26,488 bases of DNA from a virus, in the IMG/VR virus record IMGVR_UViG_3300042924_000392, positions 1 through 26,488 of that record; one strand, 5' to 3'. Each line of letters starts with the position of its first letter. Position 1 is the first letter of the stretch. Both the position numbers and the translations under genes were made by a program. The notes below the pieces were generated by a model. That model was not told the DNA's origin. It saw nothing but the letters and a program-made list of their open reading frames with translations, and did no database searches. Positions 19,325-26,488 of this stretch are shown in pieces.

Positions 19325-20845
19325 ATGACCACACCCCCCCCCCCCACTATGGAACTCGCCCCTCTCCCAAAAAAAAATAAAAAAAACGTGGAATTGACTA
19401 CTCAGGCAATAGAACAGATTGCGGCCATGTCCGCAGCCGAAGACAAGAACCCGTTCATTGCGTTCGTGAAACGCTACAAGCACAACCCGACCCTGTTTGT
19501 CCAAGAGGTACTCAACACACAGCCCGATGACTGGCAGAAGGAGTTCCTTGCCCACATCGCGGACGGCAATCGACGAATCAGCGTCAGGTCAGGCCACGGA
19601 GTCGGCAAGTCAACAGCAGCGTCATGGGCGATCCTTTGGTATCTGTTCCTACGCTTCCCAGTAAAAATTGTCTTGACGGCCCCCACCTCCAGCCAACTGT
19701 ACGACGCGCTGTTTGCTGAGTTGAAGCGTTGGGTGAAGGCACTGCCCGAGACCCTAAGAGATCAACTCGAAGTCAAGCAAGACCGCATCGAGGTCAAAGA
19801 AGCCCCCAACGAGGCGTTTATCTCAGCACGGACATCACGAGCCGAGCAGCCCGAAGCACTCCAAGGGGTTCACTCAGAGAACGTGATGCTGGTGGCTGAC
19901 GAGGCATCGGGTATACCTGAACAGGTATTCGAGGCCGCAGCCGGCTCTATGTCGGGTCACTCTGCTGTAACGCTATTGCTGGGCAACCCTGTGCGCAGTT
20001 CAGGGTTCTTTTACGACACGCACAACAGGCTGAAGGATGACTGGATCACGATGCGGGTCAACTGCACCGACTCCCCACGAGTGTCAGAGGCTTACGTCGA
20101 TGAGATGAGGTCAAGATACGGCGAGGAGTCCAACGCCTTCCGTATCCGCGTACTTGGCGAGTTCCCGCGTTCAGACGATGACACCGTCATCCCAATGGAA
20201 TTGCTAGAGATGGCCATGAACCGTGACGTGGAACCCTCCGCGCACGCACGTTTGGTGTGGGGCTTGGACGTTGCGCGGTTCGGTTCCGACAGGTCAGCCC
20301 TGTGTAAGCGTCAGGGTAATGCCGTCTTGGAACCCGTGAAGACTTGGAAAAACCTCGACCTGATGCAACTCACCGGCGCGGTGGTGGCAGAGTACGAGGC
20401 ACTTCAACCCAGCCAGCGACCCCATGAGATTCTTGTGGACAGCATCGGATTGGGTGCTGGCGTAGTTGACAGGCTGCGAGAACTGAAGTTGCCGGCGCGA
20501 GGCATCAACGTCTCAGAGTCACCGGCAATGGGTGCGACCTACCGAAACCTGAAGGCTGAGTTGTGGCACAAGGCGAAAGCCTGGTTGGAGCAGCGGGACT
20601 GCAAGATGCCCAGGGACGAGTCCTTAATTGCTGAACTGGCGGCTGTCCGCTACTCGTTCACAAGTTCAGGGAAAATACAGATTGAGGGCAAAGACGAGAT
20701 TCGCAAGCGTGGCTTGGCCTCTCCCGATAGGGGTGATGCATTCTGTCTCACATTTGCCAGCGATGCCATCATGGGAATGTACGGCTCGGCGGCAAGTTCC
20801 GTTTGGAACAAACCCCTGCGCCGAAATATCCCGAGAGTTGCATAA
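19325..20845 (+). CDS. Terminase large subunit
   Basis: This 506-aa protein is the packaging ATPase and nuclease. Walker A is SGHGVGKST (89-97), Walker B is MLVADEASG (D192, E193), and the coupling motif is LLGNP (about 218-222). The C-terminal RNase H-like nuclease shows D315 in WGLDVARFGSDRS, D372 in ILVDSIGLGAG and D471 in SPDRGDAFCL. It docks on the portal, pumps DNA and cuts concatemers. The start is uncertain: the ATG at 19325 is followed by a run of 12 C (four prolines), and a second in-frame ATG at 19349 would bypass the run. An A9-T-A8 tract follows at 19369-19386. Neither start has a strong ribosome site. Confidence 0.95.
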   Translation: MTTPPPPTMELAPLPKKNKKNVELTTQAIEQIAAMSAAEDKNPFIAFVKRYKHNPTLFVQEVLNTQPDDWQKEFLAHIADGNRRISVRSGHGVGKSTAASWAILWYLFLRFPVKIVLTAPTSSQLYDALFAELKRWVKALPETLRDQLEVKQDRIEVKEAPNEAFISARTSRAEQPEALQGVHSENVMLVADEASGIPEQVFEAAAGSMSGHSAVTLLLGNPVRSSGFFYDTHNRLKDDWITMRVNCTDSPRVSEAYVDEMRSRYGEESNAFRIRVLGEFPRSDDDTVIPMELLEMAMNRDVEPSAHARLVWGLDVARFGSDRSALCKRQGNAVLEPVKTWKNLDLMQLTGAVVAEYEALQPSQRPHEILVDSIGLGAGVVDRLRELKLPARGINVSESPAMGATYRNLKAELWHKAKAWLEQRDCKMPRDESLIAELAAVRYSFTSSGKIQIEGKDEIRKRGLASPDRGDAFCLTFASDAIMGMYGSAASSVWNKPLRRNIPRVA

Positions 20846-20875
20846 TTGGGCATTCAGTTTTTGAAAGGATAGGTA

Positions 20876-21373
20876 ATGGCCACACAACCAAGCCGTAGCG
20901 TCCCGTCACGCTACCAAGGCGCAATGGATCAGATGATGAAGGAAGACACCGACACATCAAACTGTCCGCTTCCCACGCAAGACATTACCCTAAATCTCAA
21001 GAACCGAGCCAAGGCGATCACCACCGCAGCCTACGGTCCTGAGAACCCCAAACTGCCAAACGAGGCTTACTGGAAGCGCATGGCCGACGAGTGGGATGTG
21101 TCTGCCGAGGAAGCAAAGCAAAGCCGTTGCGGTAACTGCGCGGCGTTTAACGTCTCCGATTCAATCAAGCAGTGCATCGCTGACGGCATCGGCAACGACG
21201 CTGACCCTGCTGACGTTATCAAGTTGGCCGACCTTGGCTACTGCGAAATCTTTGACTTCAAGTGCGCGGCCAGCCGCAGTTGCCGTGCGTGGGTTGTTGG
21301 CGGTCCCAACACCGGCGAGGCCAAGGATGAAGACGAAGAGATGGATTCAGAAACCGAAGGAGAAGACGAATGA
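20876..21373 (+). CDS. Cysteine-rich probable metal-binding phage protein
   Basis: This 165-aa protein has AAAGGATAGG before the ATG. Residues 1-80 are polar (QPSRSVPSRYQGAMDQMMKE). Then come six cysteines: C85-x2-C88 in SRCGNCAAFNVS, C100, C123 in DLGYCEIFDFKC, C130 and C136 in ASRSCRAWVVGG. The tail is strongly acidic. The CxxC...GYC.(I/M)F.FKC..SR.C..W pattern recurs in phages next to terminase and portal genes; it resembles small iron-sulfur (high-potential) or zinc proteins. Its role in packaging or head assembly is unknown. The stop overlaps the next ATG as ATGA. Confidence 0.7.
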   Translation: MATQPSRSVPSRYQGAMDQMMKEDTDTSNCPLPTQDITLNLKNRAKAITTAAYGPENPKLPNEAYWKRMADEWDVSAEEAKQSRCGNCAAFNVSDSIKQCIADGIGNDADPADVIKLADLGYCEIFDFKCAASRSCRAWVVGGPNTGEAKDEDEEMDSETEGEDE

Positions 21374-21528
21374 AAGCAGGACTCTACGCAAATATCAACG
21401 CAAAACAAGCCCGTATCAAGGCAGGCAGCGGCGAGAAGATGAACAAGGTCGGCAGCAAGGCAGCACCCAGCGCAGCCGACTTCAAGAAGTCTGCCAAGAC
21501 AGCCAAAAAGCCAATGAAAAAGAAATGA
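21370..21528 (+). CDS. 52-aa lysine-rich basic protein
   Basis: A 53-codon frame is joined at both ends by ATGA overlaps. The product begins MKAGLYANINAKQARIKAGS and ends with lysine clusters (KKSAKTAKKPMKKK). I recall the 'MKAGLYANINAKRxRIxAGSGE' opening from small phage proteins of unknown function between terminase and portal genes. High positive charge and lack of hydrophobic core suggest nucleic-acid binding or a disordered assembly factor. Confidence 0.75.
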   Translation: MKAGLYANINAKQARIKAGSGEKMNKVGSKAAPSAADFKKSAKTAKKPMKKK

Positions 21529-21815
21529 CAGCAGCCTGGCAACGCAAGGAGGGGAAGAACCCCGCTGGCGGTCTGAATGCCAAGGGTCGCGCCAGCCTGA
21601 AGGCGGCAGGCCAAGACATCAAGCCGCCTGTGAAGTCAGGAGACAACCCGCGACGTGCGAGTTTTCTTTCACGGATGGCGGGTAACGCCGGCCCTGAGTA
21701 CAAGGACGGCAAGCCGACGCGGTTGCTACTCAGCCTTAACGCTTGGGGCGCGTCAAGCAAGGCAGACGCAAAGTCCAAGGCGAAGGCGATCAGTGCGAGA
21801 AACAAATCAAAATGA
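21525..21815 (+). CDS. 96-aa basic protein, DUF6321-like
   Basis: The ATG at 21525 overlaps the preceding stop; the same frame is open far upstream inside the cysteine-rich gene, but those codons are a shadow. The product begins MTAAWQRKEGKNPAGGLNAK, with GRASLKAAGQDIKPPVKSGD, RRASFLSRMAG and TRLLLSLNAWGASSKADAKS. The 'W.RKEGK.P.GGLN.KGR' opening and 'RR.SFL.RM' core are those of a small family in phages (DUF6321-like by recall) with no known function. Strongly basic; possibly DNA-associated. Its stop overlaps the glycosyltransferase ATG. Confidence 0.72.
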   Translation: MTAAWQRKEGKNPAGGLNAKGRASLKAAGQDIKPPVKSGDNPRRASFLSRMAGNAGPEYKDGKPTRLLLSLNAWGASSKADAKSKAKAISARNKSK

Positions 21816-22510
21816 TTTCACCAATTTGCATATCAACCGTCACCGGCAAGGGTCTTGCTGTGATGCTGACAAGCCTCGACGAGTACTGCCCAGAGGCTCC
21901 CGTTTACCTGCGCGGACCTTTGCACGTTATCAGCCACTTCGAGGCCGATTACAAGATGGAGGGCGACAAGAGCAACTTCGGTGATGCCTATAACGCCATC
22001 ATCGACAAGGCGTTCTCCGATGGTTTCAGTTCCGTGGTGGTGGCAAACGATGACATTGTTGTAACGCCCACTAGTTACAAGTACCTGCTTGAGGACGTGC
22101 TGCAACTTAAGAAGCAGATCAAGGAACCCTTGGGCTGGGTATCGGCAAGATGCGACGCAGCCCGACCCGTGCAGAACATCAGGTCGAACCCGTTCAACGA
22201 AAAACTAAATTACTTTAAATACCCCTACGAGGACTCCATCATCCCGATGCAGTGCCTCTCCCCAATATTCGGGTGGATCAGCGACGAGGCGTGGAACACG
22301 TTCAAGTTCCCACCCCTGAACTGGTACTCCGATGATGTCCACTGCGAAGACCTGCGAGCCGCTGGGTTCCAGCACTACCTATCCCGATCCTACGTTCACC
22401 ACATTGGTTCGCAAACTATTGGCCTTGACGGAGAAAAACTTACTGCCCAGGCCAAGCCTTGGATCATTGAAAACAGGCCACGCTATGCAGCAGACTGGTT
22501 CAATTCTTAA
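21812..22510 (+). CDS. GT2-like glycosyltransferase
   Basis: The protein is 232 aa from the ATG at 21812 that overlaps the preceding stop as ATGA; the frame upstream is a shadow. It looks like a GT-A fold enzyme: an N-terminal strand/helix (SPICISTVTGKGLAVMLTSL), NFGDAYNAIIDKAFSDG, then the donor/metal site VVVANDDIVVTP (N79, D80, D81) and an acceptor half with WYSDDVHCEDLRAAGFQHYL and VHHIGSQTIG, where the late histidines would complete metal binding. It transfers a sugar from a nucleotide donor; the acceptor could be modified DNA bases, a virion protein or host surface glycan. A small SAM methyltransferase gene overlaps its end by 26 bases, so the two probably act on the same product. Confidence 0.72.
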   Translation: MISPICISTVTGKGLAVMLTSLDEYCPEAPVYLRGPLHVISHFEADYKMEGDKSNFGDAYNAIIDKAFSDGFSSVVVANDDIVVTPTSYKYLLEDVLQLKKQIKEPLGWVSARCDAARPVQNIRSNPFNEKLNYFKYPYEDSIIPMQCLSPIFGWISDEAWNTFKFPPLNWYSDDVHCEDLRAAGFQHYLSRSYVHHIGSQTIGLDGEKLTAQAKPWIIENRPRYAADWFNS

Positions 22511-22979
22511 CCTCGGCTCCGGCAAAGACCGGCGCGAAGGTTGTATCAACGCAGACATCCGTGATGATGTCGGAGCCGACTGGGTGATGGACATCTGCAA
22601 GCCAGTGCCAAGCCGCCAGTTCTCTCAGATCATTGCCAATGATGTGCTTGAACACCTGCCCGACCTAGTGGCGGCCATGAAGAATTGCAGGGATATGTTG
22701 GAGATGGGTGGCAAGATGCACATCCAAGTACCCTACGACTTGAGCCTTGGAGCCTGGCAGGACCCAACGCACGTCCGCGCCTTCAATGAGAAGTCGTGGG
22801 TTTATTACTGCGAGTGGTCGTGGTACTTAGGCTGGAAGGACACCAAGTTCGAGATGATCCACCTTGAGTGCAGGCTCAGTGACTACGGTGCTAGCCTAGA
22901 ATTACCCCAAGAGGAATTGATGCGGACACCCCGCGCCGTTGATTCCATGTACGTGATCTTGAAGAAAGTACCGATATGA
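22485..22979 (+). CDS. Small class I SAM-dependent methyltransferase
   Basis: The protein is 164 aa from the ATG at 22485, chosen because the fold begins at once with SILNLGSGKDRREGCINADI, the AdoMet-binding motif I. VMDICKPVPSRQFSQIIAND precedes VLEHLPDLVAAMKNCRDML, the usual motif II/III helix, and GGKMHIQVPY follows. The C-terminal half (FNEKSWVYYCEWSWYLGWKD) would hold the substrate site. It lacks DNA-methylase motifs and resembles sugar- or small-molecule O-methyltransferases seen with glycosyltransferases. It overlaps the glycosyltransferase by 26 bases and the portal start as ATGA, so all three are translationally linked. Confidence 0.78.
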   Translation: MQQTGSILNLGSGKDRREGCINADIRDDVGADWVMDICKPVPSRQFSQIIANDVLEHLPDLVAAMKNCRDMLEMGGKMHIQVPYDLSLGAWQDPTHVRAFNEKSWVYYCEWSWYLGWKDTKFEMIHLECRLSDYGASLELPQEELMRTPRAVDSMYVILKKVPI

Positions 22980-25162
22980 ACATGAACGAACTCCCAATCA
23001 GCACCGACATCTCAGCGCAGGAGCCGATGGACGATGACGAGTTGCAGGCAATCATCACGCAGGACATCACCGACGCAATCAGTTATATCGACACCGACAT
23101 CTCTCCAACCCGCGCCCGTGGCACTGAGTACTACCGTGGCGATCCCTTCGGTAATGAGGAGGAAGGTCGTTCCCAGGTCGTGGCGATGGAAGTCCGCGAC
23201 ACAGTCAGCGCGATGCTGCCCAGCCTGATGCGCGTGTTTTTCAGCACAGAGAACGTTGTCGAGTACACCCCAGAGGGTCCTGAAGACGTGGAGGGTTCCA
23301 AGCAGGCAACCGACTACGCCAACTTTATCTTTACCAAGGACAACAACGGGTTTATGACCACCTACGCGATCTTTAAAGACGCGCTGGTGCGTAAGTGTGG
23401 AATTGCAAAGTACTGGTGGGAGGAGGTCGAAAGCGTCCGAATCGAAGAGTACAGCGGACTCGATGACCAGACCCTGCAACTCTTAGAAGACGAGGCCGCC
23501 GAGGTCAAAATCGTTGTCTCTTACCCTGACCCTGCGTTTGAAAAGCAGATGCAACAGATGTTGCCACAGATCGACCCGATGACTGGCCAACCCGTCCCAA
23601 TGCCGCCACCCCCGATGCTGCACGACGTGCAGATCAAGCGCGTGATGAAGGATGGCCGGATCAAGATCATGGCAGTCCCACCCGAAGAGTTGCTGCTTGA
23701 TCGCCGCGCACGTTCCTTTGACGATGCCGGCATCATCGCCCACCGCAAGATGGCCACAGTCGCTGAGTTGATGGCAATGGGCTACGACGAGGACGAGATT
23801 GAGGAGAACATCAGTTCCACGGACTTGGACAACAACGAGGAGTACCTGGCTCGCCAGCCCCTGTCCACTACCTTTGGAACCAACGACTCTGCCAACCCAA
23901 TGCAGCGTCGCGTCCTGTACATCGAGGCATACGCACGGATTGACTATGACGGCGACGGCATCCCTGAGTTGCGCAAGATTTGCTGTATCGGTGCGGGTTA
24001 CAAGGTTGTCCGCAACTTACCTGCGTCTTACAACCCGTTTGTGGACTTCCCCTGCGACCCAGAGCCACACACATCCCCACTTGAGGCGATGTCCATCTTT
24101 GACATCACGCACGACCTGCAAGAGATCAAGTCCGAGATTCTGCGCAACACCCTTGACTCATTGGCACAGTCCATCCACCCCCGCACTGCGGTGGTCGAGG
24201 GCCAGGTCAACATGGACGACGTGCTAAACAACGAGACTGGGGCCGTCATCCGTATGCGCGCGCCTGGCATGGTGCAGCCGTTCTCCACCCCGTTTGTCGG
24301 ACAGGCAGCCTTCCCGATGCTGGACTACATGGACCAGATCAAGGAAGACCGCACTGGCATGAGCAAGGCGGCGATGGGTCTGAACGCTGACGCGTTACAG
24401 TCCAGCACCAAGGCGGCAGTTGCGGCCACCATCAGCGCAAGCCAAGGTCGGATTGAACTCACGGCACGTCTGATGGCCGAGGGCATGAAGAAACTCTTTA
24501 AGGGAATCCTGTTCCTGATGACGACGCACCAGGACAAGCCTCGAATGATTCGCCTGCGCAACGAGTTTGTGGAGATCGACCCCCGTGCGTGGAACTCCAA
24601 CATGGACGTAAATATCAACATCGGGCTTGGCAACGGCGACACCAACGAGCGTATGCAATCCCTGATGATGATCTCCGCAAAGCAGCAGGAGGCTCTGACC
24701 CAACTCGGACCACAGAACCCATTAGTGACCCCGTCCCAGTACGCCTACACATTGCGCAAGATTGTGGAAATGTCCGGCTTTGCCGACACCAGCCAATACT
24801 TCAACGCAATCCCTGCCGACTACCAGCCACCACCAGCCCCAGAGCCAAAACCAACACCTGAACAGGTGCTGGCAGATGTCCAAGCCAAGTCAATTGAAGC
24901 CGACATTCAGAAGAAGGCGGCTGAGTTGGAACTTAAGCGCGATCAGATGATGCGTGATGACGACTTCCGTCGTGACCAAATGGCACAAGATGGACTACTA
25001 AAGAAATACGAACTTGAGTTAAAGTACAACACACAGATCAGTACTGCGGAGATTAAGGCTGCGCAGGACATGGATCGAGAAGTATTGCAGCAACAGGCAA
25101 ATATCGTCAATCAGGCGATGCAACCTATGGCTGCGCCCATCAACCCTACAGGAATGGCGTAA
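22976..25162 (+). CDS. Portal protein, P22-like
   Basis: This 728-aa protein is close in size to P22 gp1 (725 aa). The N-terminus has DITDAISYIDTDISPTRARG, EYYRGDPFGNEEEGRSQVVA and VRDTVSAMLPSLMRVFFS. The centre contains VPPEELLLDRRARSFDDAGI, YDGDGIPELRKI and NPFVDFPCDPEPHTSPLEAM, all typical of the podovirus-type portal family. A long C-terminal helix from about 640 (QVLADVQAKSIEADIQKKAA, LELKRDQMMRDDDFRRDQMA) resembles the barrel seen in P22. The dodecameric ring is the DNA gate, docks the terminase during packaging and anchors neck and tail afterwards. The ATG overlaps the methyltransferase stop; another ATG lies two codons later. Confidence 0.92.
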   Translation: MNMNELPISTDISAQEPMDDDELQAIITQDITDAISYIDTDISPTRARGTEYYRGDPFGNEEEGRSQVVAMEVRDTVSAMLPSLMRVFFSTENVVEYTPEGPEDVEGSKQATDYANFIFTKDNNGFMTTYAIFKDALVRKCGIAKYWWEEVESVRIEEYSGLDDQTLQLLEDEAAEVKIVVSYPDPAFEKQMQQMLPQIDPMTGQPVPMPPPPMLHDVQIKRVMKDGRIKIMAVPPEELLLDRRARSFDDAGIIAHRKMATVAELMAMGYDEDEIEENISSTDLDNNEEYLARQPLSTTFGTNDSANPMQRRVLYIEAYARIDYDGDGIPELRKICCIGAGYKVVRNLPASYNPFVDFPCDPEPHTSPLEAMSIFDITHDLQEIKSEILRNTLDSLAQSIHPRTAVVEGQVNMDDVLNNETGAVIRMRAPGMVQPFSTPFVGQAAFPMLDYMDQIKEDRTGMSKAAMGLNADALQSSTKAAVAATISASQGRIELTARLMAEGMKKLFKGILFLMTTHQDKPRMIRLRNEFVEIDPRAWNSNMDVNINIGLGNGDTNERMQSLMMISAKQQEALTQLGPQNPLVTPSQYAYTLRKIVEMSGFADTSQYFNAIPADYQPPPAPEPKPTPEQVLADVQAKSIEADIQKKAAELELKRDQMMRDDDFRRDQMAQDGLLKKYELELKYNTQISTAEIKAAQDMDREVLQQQANIVNQAMQPMAAPINPTGMA

Positions 25163-25417
25163 ATGAATGATGAAGAAATAGTTCGCAAGGGCTTGAAAGC
25201 CAAACAGTTTTTGGAGGATGAGTCCTTCAACACTGCCATCAACAAGATGGAGGCAGATCAGGTCTGGATTTTCAGGTCTACCAAGCCAGAGGAGTCAGCC
25301 AAACGTGAGATCGCTTGGTCTATGCTCAAGGCAATTGAGAATCTGAAAATAGAATTATCAAAAATGATGGACAACGCAAAGGTGGCACAACGTGCCATCG
25401 AGCGTGTCAGTAAGTAA
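25163..25417 (+). CDS. Small helical protein between portal and scaffold
   Basis: This 84-aa protein starts immediately after the portal stop (TAA-ATG). It is helical and charged: NDEEIVRKGLKAKQFLEDES, NTAINKMEADQVWIFRSTKP and SAKREIAWSMLKAIENLKIE. Proteins of this size with a 'W.....P.eRE..W..l.al..l...L' pattern often lie beside portal or head genes in phages, without known function. It probably takes part in head assembly. Confidence 0.75.
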   Translation: MNDEEIVRKGLKAKQFLEDESFNTAINKMEADQVWIFRSTKPEESAKREIAWSMLKAIENLKIELSKMMDNAKVAQRAIERVSK

Positions 25418-25430
25418 TTAGAAAGTAGCC

Positions 25431-26429
25431 ATGTCAACAACACCAACCCCACAAGGAAGTGTCCCAGCAGGGCCAATGAGTATCACCGAAGCGGTGAATG
25501 CAATCTCTTCAATACTGCCCGATGAGGGAGAACAGTCAATTGACGAGGCGCAAATAGAGGAGGAGCAATCCGACTCTGCGGCGTTGGACGAAGAATTATC
25601 GGAGAGTGCAGACGCAGCCGATAACGAAACGAACGACGAACAGTCTGAAGAGAATGAGGAATCCGAGGAGGAAACCCAGCCACAGACCTTCACCGTCAAA
25701 GTTGACGGACAAGAAGTATCAGTGACGTTGGACGAACTTCAGAAGGGTTACTCACGAACACAGGACTACACACGGAAGACGCAGCAAATTGCCGAAGTGC
25801 GCAAGCAAGTCGAGCAAGAGGCTGAAGCAATCCGTGCCGAGCGTAGTCAGTACGCTCAGTTACTTGGAGCGTTGCAAGTTCAAGTTCAGCAAGCAGCCGA
25901 GCCACAGATCGACTGGGACCGTCTCTACCAAGAGGACCCCATCGAATGGGTACGGCAGAAAGAGGTGATGCGTGAAAACCAAGAGAAGGCACGTGCTATT
26001 CAATCCGAACAGCAACGACTTAATCAGATTTCACAGCAGGAGCAAGCACAGACGATGCAGCAGTTTCTCGCTCACGAGCAAGAACAGTTGCTGAAGGCAC
26101 TGCCTCAATGGAGCGATCCAGAGAAGGCAAAAGCCGAGAAGTCTATGCTGATCGAGTTCGGCCAAAAGGCTGGATTTGCACCTGATGAACTGAAGAACAT
26201 ATTTGACCACCGAGTCGTATCGGTACTGCGTAAAGCAGCCCTGTACGAGCAGATGATGTCCAAAAGGGGCAACATCAAACCGGTAGTCAACAACGGCCCT
26301 CGCCCTGCCAAGCCTGGTGCAGCAGGTCGCGTCTCACAGTCAACTGGGAATGCTCTCGCACAAAAGCGTCTTGCAAAAACCGGCCGCGTCCAAGACGCAG
26401 CCGCCGCAATTGAACTTCTACTGAAATGA
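25431..26429 (+). CDS. Scaffolding protein
   Basis: This 332-aa protein has an acidic first quarter (EEEQSDSAALDEELSESADA and more E/D), then a short beta segment FTVKVDGQEVSVTLDELQKG joined to YSRTQDYTRKTQQIAEVRKQ, the hallmark of a common phage scaffold or capsid-assembly family. A long coiled coil follows (to about residue 230), then a basic tail (NNGPRPAKPGAAGRVSQS; AQKRLAKTGRVQDAAAAIEL). Scaffolds of this type guide coat-protein polymerisation and bind coat through the basic C-terminus. Position between portal and coat matches. The ribosome site before the ATG at 25431 is weak (GAAAG). Confidence 0.85.
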   Translation: MSTTPTPQGSVPAGPMSITEAVNAISSILPDEGEQSIDEAQIEEEQSDSAALDEELSESADAADNETNDEQSEENEESEEETQPQTFTVKVDGQEVSVTLDELQKGYSRTQDYTRKTQQIAEVRKQVEQEAEAIRAERSQYAQLLGALQVQVQQAAEPQIDWDRLYQEDPIEWVRQKEVMRENQEKARAIQSEQQRLNQISQQEQAQTMQQFLAHEQEQLLKALPQWSDPEKAKAEKSMLIEFGQKAGFAPDELKNIFDHRVVSVLRKAALYEQMMSKRGNIKPVVNNGPRPAKPGAAGRVSQSTGNALAQKRLAKTGRVQDAAAAIELLLK

Positions 26430-26438
26430 GGCACTTAA

Positions 26439-26488
26439 ATGGCTATTGTTGCTAACACCTTTACCACCTACTCTGCAAAGGGTATTCG
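26439..26488 (+). CDS. Major capsid protein, N-terminus only
   Basis: A gene starts at 26439 with GAGG seven bases upstream and runs off the window after 16 codons (MAIVANTFTTYSAKGI). The 'ANTFTTYSAKGI' opening matches, from memory, the N-terminus of a frequent phage major capsid protein family, and the position straight after the scaffold agrees. Fold and length cannot be judged from so few residues. Confidence 0.7.
   Translation, partial: MAIVANTFTTYSAKGI

Noticed and set aside
19080-19334. 84-codon minus-strand frame in the terminase gap
   Set aside because: It would be a lone reverse gene made mostly from the G/C hairpin, with no ribosome site and no recognisable features.
21096-21524. 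Upstream extension of the 96-aa basic protein
   Set aside because: The extension lies inside the cysteine-rich gene and reads as Ser/Ala/Thr-rich shadow; the ATG at 21525 overlaps the previous stop.
23012-23479. 155-codon minus-strand frame inside the portal gene
   Set aside because: Antisense shadow of a strongly supported portal gene; no ribosome site or domain.

Overview
The window reads as about 26.5 kb of a tailed bacteriophage genome, most likely a short-tailed (podovirus-type) phage of a Gram-negative host. The evidence is a P22-sized portal protein (728 aa) followed by a scaffold and a capsid start, a run of glycine-rich internal or ejection-type proteins, and a holin/M15 endolysin pair. 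Several gene families resemble those of phages and environmental contigs linked to freshwater proteobacteria, particularly Burkholderiales. That host guess comes from recall and is weak. No integrase, transposase, tRNA, rRNA or CRISPR array is visible, so nothing here indicates lysogeny.

Layout: (1) 1-9745, plus strand: end of a holin, M15 endolysin, a jelly-roll-like virion protein, a tail/neck protein, a GNAT-like protein and five virion or ejection-type proteins. (2) 9699-11906, minus strand: ten tiny genes, nearly all joined by 1-14 base overlaps, including three too small to be found by a 60-aa cut-off: a 37-aa zinc-ribbon protein, a 27-aa membrane peptide and a 52-aa helical protein. 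A good sigma70-like promoter lies upstream at 11951-11980. (3) 11943-12128: divergent control region with two GC hairpins, the second a textbook terminator on the plus strand, arranged like an attenuator. (4) 12129-17779, plus strand: small HTH regulator, RuvC-like resolvase, small protein, RecB-type nuclease with a four-cysteine Fe-S pattern, SSB-like protein, terminator, DNA methyltransferase, primase-helicase. No DNA polymerase gene is present in this module. (5) 17780-17927: three exact tandem 11-bp repeats, a fourth direct and an inverted copy, and a 17-bp perfect inverted repeat around a 14-bp palindrome: a strong candidate replication origin or regulatory array. (6) 17928-20845: unknown protein, small terminase, an odd 241-bp gap with DnaA-box-like sites and a G/C-homopolymer hairpin, and large terminase. 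(7) 20876-26488: cysteine-rich protein, two small basic proteins, glycosyltransferase, SAM methyltransferase, portal, small protein, scaffold and the first codons of the major capsid protein.

How the parts fit: the divergent region at about 12 kb probably separates the leftward accessory operon from the rightward replication operon. The replication proteins would act at a nearby origin (17.8 kb and/or 19.1 kb). Terminase then packages DNA through the portal into a scaffolded capsid, and the proteins of the first 10 kb make up the neck, ejection machinery and lysis. All functions are inferred by reading translated sequence; no database search was run.
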